A stretch of 64,000 nucleotides of DNA from Stenotrophomonas sp. HITSZ_GD (GTDB taxonomy: Bacteria > Pseudomonadota > Gammaproteobacteria > Xanthomonadales > Xanthomonadaceae). The notes beneath the pieces were generated by a model. It was not told the origin of the DNA and ran no database searches. It saw nothing but the letters and a program-made list of their open reading frames with translations. The position numbers were made by a program, and so were the translations under genes. The stretch covers positions 1-64,000 of the forward strand of contig NZ_JARQXB010000009.1 of assembly GCF_029543105.1 (NCBI RefSeq), written 5' to 3'. This document shows, in pieces, positions 49,013 to 57,211 of this stretch; position 1 is the first letter of the stretch, and each line of letters starts with the position of its first letter.

Positions 49013-49933
49013 ATGAAGCTCGCCATCCTTTCCCGCAACAGCAAGCTGTACTCCACCCGGCGCCTGGTGGAGGCCGCCCGCGAGCGCGGCCACACCGTGC
49101 GCATCCTCGACCCGCTGCGCTGCTACATGCGCATCGCCGCCGGGCAGTTCTCGATGCACTACAAGGGGCGGGCGATCACCGGCTTCGACGCGGTGATCCC
49201 GCGTATCGGCGCCTCCGTCACGCGCTACGGCACGGCGGTGCTGCGCCAGTTCGAGATGATGGGCACCTATACCCCCAATCCGTCCGACGCGATCCTGCGG
49301 GGCCGCGACAAGCTGCGCGCGCACCAGCTGCTCGCCGCGCAGGGCATCGACATGCCGGTTACCGTGTTTGGCGACAACCCGGACGACACCCAGGACCTGC
49401 TTTCCATGCTCGGCCCGCCGCCCCACGTGGTGAAGCTGAACGAGGGTGCGCAGGGCACCGGCGTGATCCTGACCGAGAAGGCGAGCGCCTCGCGCGGCAT
49501 CGTCGAGGCCCTGCGTGGCCTGTACGCCAACTTCCTGGTGCAGGAGTTCATCGGCGAGGCGGAGGGTGCGGACCTGCGCTGCTTCGTGGTCGGCGACCAG
49601 GTGGTGGCGGCGATGCGCCGGCAGGCGGCCGAGGGCGACTTTCGCTCCAACCTGCACCTGGGCGGCAGCGCGGCGGCGGCCGTGGCCACCGAGCAGGAGC
49701 GTGACGTGGCGGTGCGCTCGGCCCGGGCCCTGGGCCTGGAAGTGGCGGGGGTGGACCTGATCCGCTCCCGGCGCGGCCCGCTGGTGCTGGAGGTGAATTC
49801 GACCCCGGGGCTGGAGGGCGTGGAGGCCGTGTGCGGGGTGGACGTGGCCGGGGCGGTGTTGGCCCGGATCGAGGCCGCCGTGGCCGCGGGCGGGGCCAAG
49901 CCGGTTCGCCCGCGTCGCCGGGCGACTTCTTAG
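49013..49933 (+). CDS. rimK: RimK-type ATP-grasp glutamate ligase
   Basis: A 306-residue ATP-grasp ligase. In E. coli RimK adds glutamates to the C-terminus of ribosomal protein S6. The sequence starts [27 protein letters not shown] and continues [24 protein letters not shown], then [19 protein letters not shown]. The ATP-binding loop [37 protein letters not shown], the F-R-S-N-L-H-L-G-G segment and the metal-binding [23 protein letters not shown] follow. All family landmarks are present and length is standard. It begins 84 bases after the tRNA and is not obviously in an operon. Confidence 0.95.
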   Translation: MKLAILSRNSKLYSTRRLVEAARERGHTVRILDPLRCYMRIAAGQFSMHYKGRAITGFDAVIPRIGASVTRYGTAVLRQFEMMGTYTPNPSDAILRGRDKLRAHQLLAAQGIDMPVTVFGDNPDDTQDLLSMLGPPPHVVKLNEGAQGTGVILTEKASASRGIVEALRGLYANFLVQEFIGEAEGADLRCFVVGDQVVAAMRRQAAEGDFRSNLHLGGSAAAAVATEQERDVAVRSARALGLEVAGVDLIRSRRGPLVLEVNSTPGLEGVEAVCGVDVAGAVLARIEAAVAAGGAKPVRPRRRATS

Positions 49934-50024
49934 TGAAAATTTAACGGCTGTTTAATTGCCCGGGCGGTAGCTTCTACCAGACCGCAGCTCTGCCCTCGCA
50001 GGAAACGGTGAATCGGGATGTTTC

Positions 50025-50056
50025 GGCCCAGGCGCGGCCAGCGCCTGGGCCTTTTT
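50025..50056 (+). terminator. Strong Rho-independent terminator downstream of rimK
   Basis: An 11-bp stem (50025-50035 with 50041-50051, loop GGCCA) is followed directly by five T residues. It lies about 92 bases after the rimK stop and 98 before the next start codon. An AT-rich stretch at 49934-49957 precedes it, so it could instead end a short independent transcript. Confidence 0.9.
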
Positions 50057-50154
50057 GTTGCCTGCGGGCGGCGGAAGTGGCCGGAACGGTGCGATTTACC
50101 CGGTCAAGGCCATGGATTACAGTCGGTTCTCCTTATTACATGGATGGTTGCCCT

Positions 50155-50652
50155 ATGAAGCGGTTCGTTCGCACGCTGTTGTTCTCCTCCCTGGTGCTGT
50201 CCGCCAGTGCGTTGGCCGCGCCGGCCCAGGCGCCGCTGGACCTGCACAACGCGCCCGACGTGGTGGCCAAGCAGCTGCAGAAGATCAACCAGGACATGGC
50301 CGACGGCGAGACCTACGCCGAAATCTCCGTGGAGAACCGCAGCAAGGTGCGCGAGGCGCTGGGCCGCATTACCGGCGCGCTGGAGACCTCCGGCGGGCGT
50401 CCGCTGACCCCGGAGGCCGAAACGCAGGCGTTCAATGACCAGGAGATCGTCAACACCCTGCTGACCGGCGCCAAGGAAGACAGCCGCGTGGTCTGCGAGC
50501 GCGAGCGCCAGATGGGCTCCAACCGCATCACCTCCAAGTGCATGACGGTTGCCGAGCGCCGCCGGCTGCGCGAGCAGGGCGAGCGCGCGGCGCGCGACCT
50601 GTCGCAGCGCCAGCTGCAGTACGACCCGCGCAACGGGGGCAGCGGCCGATAA
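50155..50652 (+). CDS. Small secreted protein, function unknown
   Basis: Encodes 165 residues with a clear Sec signal peptide (MKRFVRTLLFSSLVLSASALAAPAQA, cleavage near 21-22). The mature part is polar and helical (DVVAKQLQKINQDMADGETYAEISVENRSKVREALGRI). It has two cysteines near VVCERERQMGSNRITSKCMT that could form one disulfide, and a charged tail (RRRLREQGERAARDLSQRQLQYD). ATG 50155 is chosen because the signal peptide begins there; the frame is open upstream through a terminator hairpin, which argues against earlier starts. I recognise no named family. It lies 216 bases ahead of a two-component system on the same strand. Confidence 0.72.
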   Translation: MKRFVRTLLFSSLVLSASALAAPAQAPLDLHNAPDVVAKQLQKINQDMADGETYAEISVENRSKVREALGRITGALETSGGRPLTPEAETQAFNDQEIVNTLLTGAKEDSRVVCERERQMGSNRITSKCMTVAERRRLREQGERAARDLSQRQLQYDPRNGGSGR

Positions 50653-50868
50653 GCCGGCAGCAGTACGACCGGACGCCGCACGCGGCGCCGGTCGCGAAGT
50701 GGAGGGCAACTTTTGGCCGCCGGCCGGGTCTGAGCTGTGGAGGACCGGCGCGCCGTCAACAGGATCTTGACGAGTGCCCGGGATGATATCCGTCTCATCC
50801 GCCGGCGCGGCGGGGCCTTCGCGGCCACGCAGTGCGACGCAACCGCAAGAACCGTAAGGAACAACCAA

Positions 50869-51546
50869 GTGCGAATTCTGGTAATCGAAGACAACAGCGA
50901 CATCGCCGCCAACCTGGGGGACTACCTGGAGGACCGCGGGCACACCGTGGACTTCGCCGCCGATGGCGTGACCGGGCTGCACCTGGCGGTGGTGCATGAC
51001 TTCGATGCCATCGTGCTGGACCTGAACCTGCCTGGCATGGACGGCATCGAGGTCTGCCGCAAGCTGCGCAACGAGGCGCGCAAGCAGACGCCGGTGCTGA
51101 TGCTCACCGCCCGCGATTCGCTGGACAACAAGCTGGCCGGCTTCGATTCCGGCGCCGACGACTACCTGATCAAGCCGTTCGCGCTGCAGGAGGTCGAGGT
51201 TCGGCTCAATGCGCTGTCGCGTCGTGGCAAGGGCGTGCATACCCGCGTGCTGGAAACCGGCGACCTGGAATACAACCTCGACACCCTCGAGGTGCGCCGC
51301 CGCGGCAAGCTGTTGCAGCTCAACCCCACCGCGCTGAAGATCTTGCAGGCGCTGATGGAGGCTTCCCCCGCCGTGGTGACCCGCCAGGAGCTGGAAACCC
51401 GCGTGTGGGGCGAGGAGCTGCCGGATTCTGATTCCCTGCGCGTGCATATCCACGGGCTGCGCGCGGTGGTCGACAAGCCGTTCGACGTGCCGCTGATCCA
51501 GACCCGCCATGGCATCGGTTACCGGATCGCCTCACCCGATGCCTGA
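50869..51546 (+). CDS. OmpR/PhoB-type response regulator
   Basis: A 225-residue transcription regulator. The receiver domain (1-115) has the acidic pair in IEDNSD, the phospho-acceptor Asp51 in IVLDLNLPGMDG, Thr in LMLTARD and Lys in YLIKPFA. The C-terminal winged helix (about 128-222) contains LEYNLDTLEVRRRGKLLQLNPTALKILQALMEASPAVVTRQEL and VHIHGLRAVVDKPFDVPLIQTRHGIGYRI. The start is GTG 50869, with AGGA 8 bases upstream and the receiver fold starting immediately (RILVIEDN). It overlaps the kinase gene by 8 bases. It resembles the ColR/PhoP-like regulators common in xanthomonads, but the exact orthologue is uncertain. Confidence 0.93.
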   Translation: MRILVIEDNSDIAANLGDYLEDRGHTVDFAADGVTGLHLAVVHDFDAIVLDLNLPGMDGIEVCRKLRNEARKQTPVLMLTARDSLDNKLAGFDSGADDYLIKPFALQEVEVRLNALSRRGKGVHTRVLETGDLEYNLDTLEVRRRGKLLQLNPTALKILQALMEASPAVVTRQELETRVWGEELPDSDSLRVHIHGLRAVVDKPFDVPLIQTRHGIGYRIASPDA

Positions 51547-52927
51547 GCGCGGTAGCGCTGCCCGGCCCGCGCAGAAGCGCGGGCAGTACCGCCGGCGGCT
51601 GCGGAGTCGAATCATCCTGTCCTTCGTGCTGTTGGGCTTCTGCCTGACCAGCCTGTTCGCGTTCGCCACCAAGTGGACGCGCGCGCGCGTGGAGAACCAG
51701 CTCGTCGAAGACGTGATGGAACGCAATATCGACGAGTACGTCCGCCGCTTCTACGCAGACCCCAGCCACAACCCGCCGGTGCCGATCGACCAGATCCGTG
51801 GCTGGGTGTATTCGCGCGACCGTTTGGACCGGCTCTACCAGGAACACCCCGACTGGGTGGACCTCAAGCCGGGGGTGTACCGCATCGTCAGCGGTGTGGA
51901 CGAGGAGGGGCGGCCCTTCGCCTACCGCCTGGCCGTGCGCAAGACCGACGAGGCCTGGTTCTTCCTGGCCTACGACATGACACAAGCCCAGCGCGGCGAG
52001 GTGCAGCTCAACCGTACGCTGCTGATCTCGGTGCTGGTATTCAGCCTGTTGTCGCTGGTGCTGGGCTGGTGGTCGGCCTCGAAGGTGATGCGGCCGGTGT
52101 CGGACCTGGCCGCACGCCTGCGCGCGTATCGCGGCGGCACTAGCGAGCCCAAGGCGTTGGCGCCGTACTTCACCGACGACGAGGTCGGCCAGCTGGCGAG
52201 CGCGCTGGATGACTATTCCAACCGCCTGACCGAGGTGGTGCAGCGCGACCGTGAGTTCAACGCCGACGTCAGCCACGAGCTGCGCACGCCGCTGGCGGTG
52301 ATCCGCGGCGCCACCGAGCTGCTGCTGACCCGCCCCAACCTGGACGAGAAGGTGCTGCAGCGGCTGCAGCGCATCCAGCGTGCCGAGCAGCAATGCAGCG
52401 ACCTCATCGGCGCGCTGCTGCTGCTCTCGCGCAACGAGCGCGGCCAGGGCAGCAGCAACGTGGCCCGCGTCGCCGAGCAACTGCTCGAGGCCCATCGCGC
52501 CCAGCTCGGCGGCAAGCCGCTGGAACTGGTGCTGGAAGGCGCCACCGACCTGGTGATCGACGCGCCGGAGTCTGCGTTGTCCGTGGCACTGGGCAACCTG
52601 ATCGGCAACGCGGTGAAGTACACCCAGGAAGGGCAGGTGCGCGTCGTGGTCCACGAGGATTCGGTCGAAGTGGCCGACACCGGCCCAGGCCTGAGCGAGG
52701 AAGATGCCGCCAAGCTGTTCCAGCGCGGCTATCGCGGCACCCATGCCGGCCATTCGCAGGGCGGCGGCATCGGCCTGTCGATCGTGAGCCGGCTGTGCGA
52801 CCTGTACGGTTGGCGGGTGGGCGTGCGCCCGGGCGACACCCGCGGCGTGGTGGCGACCCTGTACTTTTCCAACGACGGCATGCCCGCGCTGGAAGCGCCG
52901 CGCGAGGAACCTCCCGCGGCTTCCTGA
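51539..52927 (+). CDS. Sensor histidine kinase, partner of the upstream response regulator
   Basis: A 462-residue membrane kinase. TM1 is at about 23-43 (RIILSFVLLGFCLTSLFAFAT). A periplasmic sensor of about 115 residues (45-158) and TM2 at about 161-178 follow. A HAMP linker (SASKVMRPVSDLAARLRAY) leads to the H-box DVSHELRTPLAVIRG with His246, then the N-box LGNLIGNAVKYT and the G-boxes DTGPGLSEED and GGGIGLSIV. The periplasmic part contains paired acidic residues but no recognised ligand fold. The 8-base overlap with the regulator gene implies coupled expression. The signal sensed is unknown. Confidence 0.93.
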   Translation: MPERGSAARPAQKRGQYRRRLRSRIILSFVLLGFCLTSLFAFATKWTRARVENQLVEDVMERNIDEYVRRFYADPSHNPPVPIDQIRGWVYSRDRLDRLYQEHPDWVDLKPGVYRIVSGVDEEGRPFAYRLAVRKTDEAWFFLAYDMTQAQRGEVQLNRTLLISVLVFSLLSLVLGWWSASKVMRPVSDLAARLRAYRGGTSEPKALAPYFTDDEVGQLASALDDYSNRLTEVVQRDREFNADVSHELRTPLAVIRGATELLLTRPNLDEKVLQRLQRIQRAEQQCSDLIGALLLLSRNERGQGSSNVARVAEQLLEAHRAQLGGKPLELVLEGATDLVIDAPESALSVALGNLIGNAVKYTQEGQVRVVVHEDSVEVADTGPGLSEEDAAKLFQRGYRGTHAGHSQGGGIGLSIVSRLCDLYGWRVGVRPGDTRGVVATLYFSNDGMPALEAPREEPPAAS

Positions 52928-52934
52928 GCGGCGC

Positions 52935-53546
52935 TCAGCCCTGCCGGCTCAACGCGAGGTATTCGCCGGCCAGTGCCTGGGCGCGCGCTTGCAGATGCGC
53001 CGGATCACCGTCGTTGACCACCACGTCGTCCGCCAGCGCCAGCCGTTGCTCGCGGCTGGCCTGCGCCGCGATCATCCGATCGGCCAGCGCGGCATCGATG
53101 CCGTCGCGCGCCATCAGGCGTTCGCGCTGGAGGGACACCGGCGCATCGACCACCAGGATGCGGTCCAGCCACGGATAGACCCGGCGCCCGCCGGCTTCGG
53201 CGAGCAGCGGAATGGCGGCGATGGCGTAGGGCCCGGGCGCCGCCCGGCACTGCGCCTGCAGGCGCTCTCGGATGGCGGGGTGGGTAATGGCTTCCAAGGC
53301 CAGCCGCAGTTCCTCGTCGGCGAAGACCAGTTCGCGCAGCGCGCGCCGGTCGAGCGTGCCGTCGGCCTGGAGGACGTGGCGGCCGAAGCGCTCGGCGATA
53401 CGCGACAGCACGGGGCCGGGCGCCACGACCTCGCGGGCGACGACGTCCGCGTCCACCACGGTCACGCCCAGCGATTCGAACTCGCGCCCCAGCGCACTCT
53501 TGCCAGAGGCGATGCCGCCGGTCAGGCCGATGACGAAATCGCTCAT
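52935..53546 (-). CDS. coaE: Dephospho-CoA kinase
   Basis: Last step of coenzyme A synthesis: phosphorylates the 3'-hydroxyl of dephospho-CoA. The 203-residue P-loop kinase has IGLTGGIASGKSALGREFESLGVTVVDADVVAREVV at the N-terminus, ITHPAIRERL, AAIPLLAEAG, DRILVVDAPVSLQRERLMARDGID and VVVNDGD near the end. ATG 53546 is the family start; the longer frame from 53723 overlaps pilD and is not real. It is the last gene of the pilC-pilD-coaE set, a conserved order in xanthomonads and pseudomonads. Confidence 0.96.
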   Translation of the reverse strand: MSDFVIGLTGGIASGKSALGREFESLGVTVVDADVVAREVVAPGPVLSRIAERFGRHVLQADGTLDRRALRELVFADEELRLALEAITHPAIRERLQAQCRAAPGPYAIAAIPLLAEAGGRRVYPWLDRILVVDAPVSLQRERLMARDGIDAALADRMIAAQASREQRLALADDVVVNDGDPAHLQARAQALAGEYLALSRQG

Positions 53547-53562
53547 CGCCGCGGGCGGGCGC

Positions 53563-54426
53563 TTACGCCAGCCCGGCCAGATGCATGTAGCCGCCGACGA
53601 TCTGGTCGCCCCAGAAGAACACGATCCAGCCGGCGATGGCCAGGTAGGGGCCGAAGGGGATCGGTGTGGCGCGGTCGCGGCCCTTGGCGGCCAGCCAGAT
53701 CGAGCCGATGATCGCCCCGACAAGGGAGGAGATCAGGATGATGGGCAGGATGCCCTTCAGCCCGCACCAGGCACCCAGCGCGGCCAGCAGCTTGAAGTCG
53801 CCATGGCCCATGCCTTCCTTGCCGGTGAGCTGCTTGAACAGCCACCACACCGCCCAGAGCGAGAAGTAGCCCACCGCCGCGCCCAGCAGGGCGGGCTTGG
53901 CGTGCATGTAGAGGTTGTCCATGGAGCCGATCAGGCCTAGCCACATCAGCGGCAGGGTGAGCTGGTCGGGCAGCAGGCGGGTGCGCAGGTCGATGCCGGA
54001 CAGCGCCACCAGGAAGCAGCTGAGCACGATCGCGCCGAAACCCTGCCAGCCGAAGCCGAAGCGCCAGACGCTGGCCACGACCAGCAGCGAGGTCAGCAGC
54101 TCGACCAGCGGGTACTGGATGGAGATGGGCGTATGGCAGTGCCGGCACTTGCCGCGCAACGCGAGCCAGCTGAAGACCGGGATGTTCTCGTACCAGGACA
54201 GCTTGTGCTTGCAGTGCGGGCAGTGCGAGGGCTCGACCACGATGCCCGGCGGTGGCGGCTCGTAGATGTCCGGTTCGCCGAGGATCTCGCGCGCATCGCG
54301 CTTCCATTGCCACTCCATGCGCTTGGGCAGGCGCAGGATCACTACATTGAGGAAACTGCCCAGCAGCAGTCCCAGGCCGGCCGCGGCGGGGAAGCCGAGG
54401 CCGGGGTGCTGGTCGAGAAATGCCAT
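53563..54426 (-). CDS. pilD: Type IV prepilin peptidase / N-methyltransferase
   Basis: Cleaves the leader of prepilins after the conserved glycine and methylates the new N-terminal Phe; inner membrane. The 287-residue protein starts with a hydrophobic helix (GLGLLLGSFLNVVILRLPKRMEW). It has the zinc-binding cysteine pairs (SHCPHCKHKLSWYENIPVFSWL and GKCRHCHTP). The catalytic aspartates are in SGIDLRTRLLPDQLTLP and GMGHGDFKLLAALGAW. It acts on the two pilins encoded 2 kb away and probably on other pseudopilins. It lies 16 bases upstream of coaE and 7 bases after pilC. Confidence 0.96.
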   Translation of the reverse strand: MAFLDQHPGLGFPAAAGLGLLLGSFLNVVILRLPKRMEWQWKRDAREILGEPDIYEPPPPGIVVEPSHCPHCKHKLSWYENIPVFSWLALRGKCRHCHTPISIQYPLVELLTSLLVVASVWRFGFGWQGFGAIVLSCFLVALSGIDLRTRLLPDQLTLPLMWLGLIGSMDNLYMHAKPALLGAAVGYFSLWAVWWLFKQLTGKEGMGHGDFKLLAALGAWCGLKGILPIILISSLVGAIIGSIWLAAKGRDRATPIPFGPYLAIAGWIVFFWGDQIVGGYMHLAGLA

Positions 54427-54433
54427 GTGTTCC

Positions 54434-55693
54434 TTATCCGACGACGGCCGCGAGCTTGAAGATCGGGAGGTACATGCCGATCACCATGCCGCCCACGATG
54501 GTGCCAATGAACACCATGATCATCGGTTCCAGCAGGCTGCTCAAGGCGTCCACGGCGTTGTTCACTTCCTGCTCGTAGTACTCGGCGACCTTGAACAGCA
54601 TGGCGTCGAGGGCGCCGGCTTCTTCGCCGATCGAAGTCATCTGGATCACCATATGGGGAAACAGATTGACCTGCTTCATCGCCATGTTGACCGGATAGCC
54701 GACAGAAACGTCATCGCGCATACGCAAGACGGCCTCTTCATACACCTTGTTGCCGGTGGCGCCTGCCACGATGCTGAGCGCTTCAACCAAGGGCACGCCC
54801 GCCTTGAAGGTTACGGCAGTAGTTCGGGCAAAACGCGCGATCGAGCTGTTATGCATGATCTCGCCGATGACTGGCACTTTGAGGATCACGCGATCCATCG
54901 TGTGCTGCATCTTGGGTGAGCGTTTATATAGGAAGAGAAGGCCGAAGATGCTGCCGACACTCACCACCAGTAATGGAAACCAGTAGGAAACCATGAACCT
55001 GGACGCGGCAACGATCATCTTGGTAAAGGCGGGAAGATCTGCGCCAAAGCCAGCGAAGACTTGCTCGAACTGGGGTACGACGAAAAGCAGCAGAATTGCA
55101 CTCACGATGATGGCAACAACCACCACCATGGCTGGATAAAACAGCGCCTTCTTGATCTTGCCCTTCAGCGCTTCGATGTTCTCCTTGTAGGACGCAATCG
55201 TGTCCAGCACAGTTTCCAGGACGCCAGCGCCTTCGCCCGCTCGAACGAGGTTGCGGTAGAGCTCGTCAAACTGGACGGGGTGCTTGCTGATGGCCTCGTA
55301 GAGCGACGAGCCGCCCTCGATGTCGGAACGGATATCTCCGACCAGCTTCTTCATTCGCGGATTCTTGTGGCCGCCGCCAATGATTTCTAGGGCCCCGACG
55401 ATCGGTACGCCAGACTTCATCATCGTCGCCATCTGGCGGCTGAAGAACGCTATGTCCTTGGGGCCGACAGTCTTGCCCGCGCTTCCAAACAGCGGCTTGG
55501 GCTTGGGCCTCACAACGCTCGGCGTAATCCCCTGCTTTCGAAGCTCAGCGCGGAGGAAGTTTGCATTCTTGGCGGACTGCTCTCCCTTCATCTTCACGCC
55601 ACGCTTGTCTGTTCCCTCCCAGACGAACGGCAGCATCTGACTGGTATTGCGGTCGACCGGTGCTTTCTTGATGGCGCTACGCGCTACGGACAT
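54434..55693 (-). CDS. pilC: Type IV pilus inner-membrane platform protein
   Basis: Platform for pilus assembly that couples PilB ATPase motion to pilin extrusion. The 419-residue protein has two GspF domains with the family-typical FFSRQMATMMKSGVPIVGALEII, LVRAGEGAGVLETVLDTIASYKENIEALKGKIKKALFYPAMVVVVAIIVSAILL, ARFARTTAVTFKAGVPLVEALSIV, and QMTSIGEEAGALDAMLFKVAEYYEQEVNNAVDALSSLLEPMIMVFIG. Three main membrane segments are visible. ATG 55693 has a G-rich site about 8 bases upstream. The gene is markedly poorer in GC than its surroundings: a 60-base line at 55081 holds 29 G/C. It is transcribed away from the pilins. Confidence 0.96.
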   Translation of the reverse strand: MSVARSAIKKAPVDRNTSQMLPFVWEGTDKRGVKMKGEQSAKNANFLRAELRKQGITPSVVRPKPKPLFGSAGKTVGPKDIAFFSRQMATMMKSGVPIVGALEIIGGGHKNPRMKKLVGDIRSDIEGGSSLYEAISKHPVQFDELYRNLVRAGEGAGVLETVLDTIASYKENIEALKGKIKKALFYPAMVVVVAIIVSAILLLFVVPQFEQVFAGFGADLPAFTKMIVAASRFMVSYWFPLLVVSVGSIFGLLFLYKRSPKMQHTMDRVILKVPVIGEIMHNSSIARFARTTAVTFKAGVPLVEALSIVAGATGNKVYEEAVLRMRDDVSVGYPVNMAMKQVNLFPHMVIQMTSIGEEAGALDAMLFKVAEYYEQEVNNAVDALSSLLEPMIMVFIGTIVGGMVIGMYLPIFKLAAVVG

Positions 55694-55885
55694 GTCGTTT
55701 CCCCTACCGACCATCCCCAGGCCGGAGTATTGCCGCATGGTAACGGGTTCCGCTGGGCGATGACACGGGGAAACAGGCAACCGTGCCGAGGGTCACGCTA
55801 TCTGCGGGTATGGCTCGACTGGAGGGCTGAGCCGACTGGGTGCCGCGTACCTCAAGCGGCGGGGCAGGTCGGCCTGCCTCGAAGT

Positions 55886-55916
55886 GGCGAAAAGTGACCT
55901 TCTGCGTCACATCGCC
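55886..55916. promoter_or_regulatory. Nested dyad upstream of the first pilin promoter, possible PilR site
   Basis: Two inverted repeats share almost one centre: GGCGA (55886-55890) with TCGCC (55912-55916), and GTGAC (55894-55898) with GTCAC (55906-55910). The centre lies about 110 bases upstream of the sigma-54 promoter, a usual distance for an NtrC-type enhancer. Nothing else gene-like is seen in the 425-base pilC-pilA gap (55694-56118) apart from the promoter at 56009. PilR binding is inferred. Confidence 0.4.
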
Positions 55917-56008
55917 GTTTTGGTCGCAATTGCGGCCTCTGGGGCTTCCAATCCTTGTGCCAGCTGCGATGATGGCGCCGGGGAGTCTTTCGGGCGGCGT
56001 CAGAAACT

Positions 56009-56024
56009 TGGCACGTATGTTGCG
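56009..56024 (+). promoter_or_regulatory. Sigma-54 promoter of the first pilin gene
   Basis: TGGCACGTATGTTGCG has the -24 GG (56010-56011) and -12 GC (56022-56023) separated by exactly 10 bases, matching TGGCACG-N4-TTGC. It lies 95 bases upstream of the pilin ATG. This is the promoter class activated by PilR, whose gene lies 3 kb downstream. Confidence 0.9.
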
Positions 56025-56118
56025 TCAGCTGTTGCGCAGGACCTCCTGCCGATAGGCCAGCTCTGCTGCCAACCCGGAAGAGCGCCTTTCACCAATCCAA
56101 CCTCTAGGGGATGTACTC

Positions 56119-56568
56119 ATGAAGAAGCAGCAGGGCTTTACCCTGATCGAACTGATGATCGTCGTTGCGATCATTGCTATCCTGGCCGCCATCGCGCTGC
56201 CGGCTTACCAGGACTACGTTGTTAAGTCCCGCGTCTCCGAGGCGATGGTTCTCGCCGACGGCCTCAAGGTTGTTGTCGCTGACAATGCCGCTCAGGGTGA
56301 GGACGATTTGGGTAAGGGCGCTACCCTCACTACCGCTGCCGATGGTTCGCCGAACGTCGACAACACCCAGATTGATGCTGCCAGCGGTGTCATCAGCGTC
56401 CAGACCACCGACAAGGCCGGCAACGGCACCGTGACCTTCACTCCGCAGGCTGGCGGCGCCGCCCTGGTGGCCGGCACTCCGCCGGAAGGCACCATCGTCT
56501 GGACCTGTGCTTCGGCCGACATCAAGCAGAAGTATCTGCCGAGCAGCTGCACCGGCGCTGCGAACTAA
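56119..56568 (+). CDS. pilA: Type IV major pilin, first copy
   Basis: A 149-residue prepilin. The 6-residue basic leader MKKQQG is cut by PilD before Phe. The mature protein starts [36 protein letters not shown], the hydrophobic assembly helix with Glu5. The C-terminal region has a disulfide loop between the two cysteines in [17 protein letters not shown]. The globular part is Thr/Ala/Gly-rich, and length is normal for the group II-like PilA of xanthomonads. It has its own sigma-54 promoter and terminator. A second pilin follows; the two share the N-terminal helix and the KQKYLPSSC end but differ in the middle. Confidence 0.95.
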   Translation: MKKQQGFTLIELMIVVAIIAILAAIALPAYQDYVVKSRVSEAMVLADGLKVVVADNAAQGEDDLGKGATLTTAADGSPNVDNTQIDAASGVISVQTTDKAGNGTVTFTPQAGGAALVAGTPPEGTIVWTCASADIKQKYLPSSCTGAAN

Positions 56569-56589
56569 TCGCAGGCTTGCGCTTCGCCA

Positions 56590-56622
56590 AGAGCCTCCGC
56601 GATAGCGGGGGCTCTTTTTTTT
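56590..56622 (+). terminator. Terminator between the two pilin genes
   Basis: An 11-bp stem with one G-U pair (56590-56600 with 56605-56615, loop GATA) is followed by eight T residues (56615-56622). It separates the transcription units of the two pilins. Confidence 0.93.
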
Positions 56623-56638
56623 GGGGCTGCGCTAATAA

Positions 56639-56654
56639 TGGCACGCTACTTGCT
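56639..56654 (+). promoter_or_regulatory. Sigma-54 promoter of the second pilin gene
   Basis: TGGCACGCTACTTGCT fits the sigma-54 consensus TGGCACG-N4-TTGCW at every fixed position (-24 GG at 56640-56641, -12 GC at 56652-56653). It lies 17 bases after the T-tract of the preceding terminator and 37 bases before the second pilin ATG. Confidence 0.92.
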
Positions 56655-56690
56655 GCCTGTTATTCGTCTAAGTTGCTTCTTGGGGGAAGC

Positions 56691-57146
56691 ATGAAACATC
56701 GGGCCATGAAAGGCTTTACGCTCATTGAGCTCATGATCGTTGTGGCGATCATCGCCATTTTGGCTGCCATTGCTTTGCCGGCCTATCAGGACTACGTCGT
56801 GAAAGCCCGAGTGTCTGAAGCGCTGGTGTTGGCAAGCGGTCTCAAGGCAACCGTCATCGTTAATGCATCAGAGGGGGCTGCGGATTTGTCCACCGGTGCT
56901 TCGCTGACGGCCGAGACAGATGGTTCGCCGAATGTCACCTCTACTGCGATTGATGGCGCCAACGGGACTATTACGGTGATCACCACCGCGAAGGCAGGCA
57001 ACGGACAGATTGTCATGACACCTACCGGTGCTGCGGGCTCCGCTCTAGTGGCAGGGGAGTCGCCTTCCGGTAACATCGTTTGGACCTGTACCTCGACGAT
57101 CAAGCAGAAGTACTTGCCGTCTAGTTGCGCCGGAGTCGATATCTAG
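56691..57146 (+). CDS. Type IV pilin, second copy
   Basis: A 151-residue prepilin. The leader is MKHRAMKG, or MKG if ATG 56706 is used, and cleavage precedes [29 protein letters not shown]. The C-terminal disulfide loop is [16 protein letters not shown]. It closely matches the first pilin in the helix and the end but not in the central variable part. Its GC is low (about half in the helix region). GGGGGAAG precedes ATG 56691. It is driven by its own consensus sigma-54 promoter. It may be an alternative major pilin, or a copy acquired or kept for antigenic or phage-receptor variation. Confidence 0.93.
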   Translation: MKHRAMKGFTLIELMIVVAIIAILAAIALPAYQDYVVKARVSEALVLASGLKATVIVNASEGAADLSTGASLTAETDGSPNVTSTAIDGANGTITVITTAKAGNGQIVMTPTGAAGSALVAGESPSGNIVWTCTSTIKQKYLPSSCAGVDI

Positions 57147-57211
57147 TCAGTTCGTGCAGCCTTGCACCGTGGGAGAGGCGCTGCAGGGACAAGAGCTTGT
57201 TTGGGGAACAT

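Noticed and set aside
50008-50154. N-terminal extension of the secreted protein from GTG 50008
   Set aside because: The extension crosses a strong terminator hairpin and would bury the signal peptide inside the protein.
55894-55910. CRP/Clp binding site reading of GTGAC...GTCAC
   Set aside because: The GTGA and TCAC halves are 9 bases apart, not the 6 needed for a CRP-type site.
55884-56225. 113-codon frame in the pilC-pilA gap
   Set aside because: It spans the sigma-54 promoter and runs into the pilin gene in the wrong frame; no ribosome-binding site or motif.
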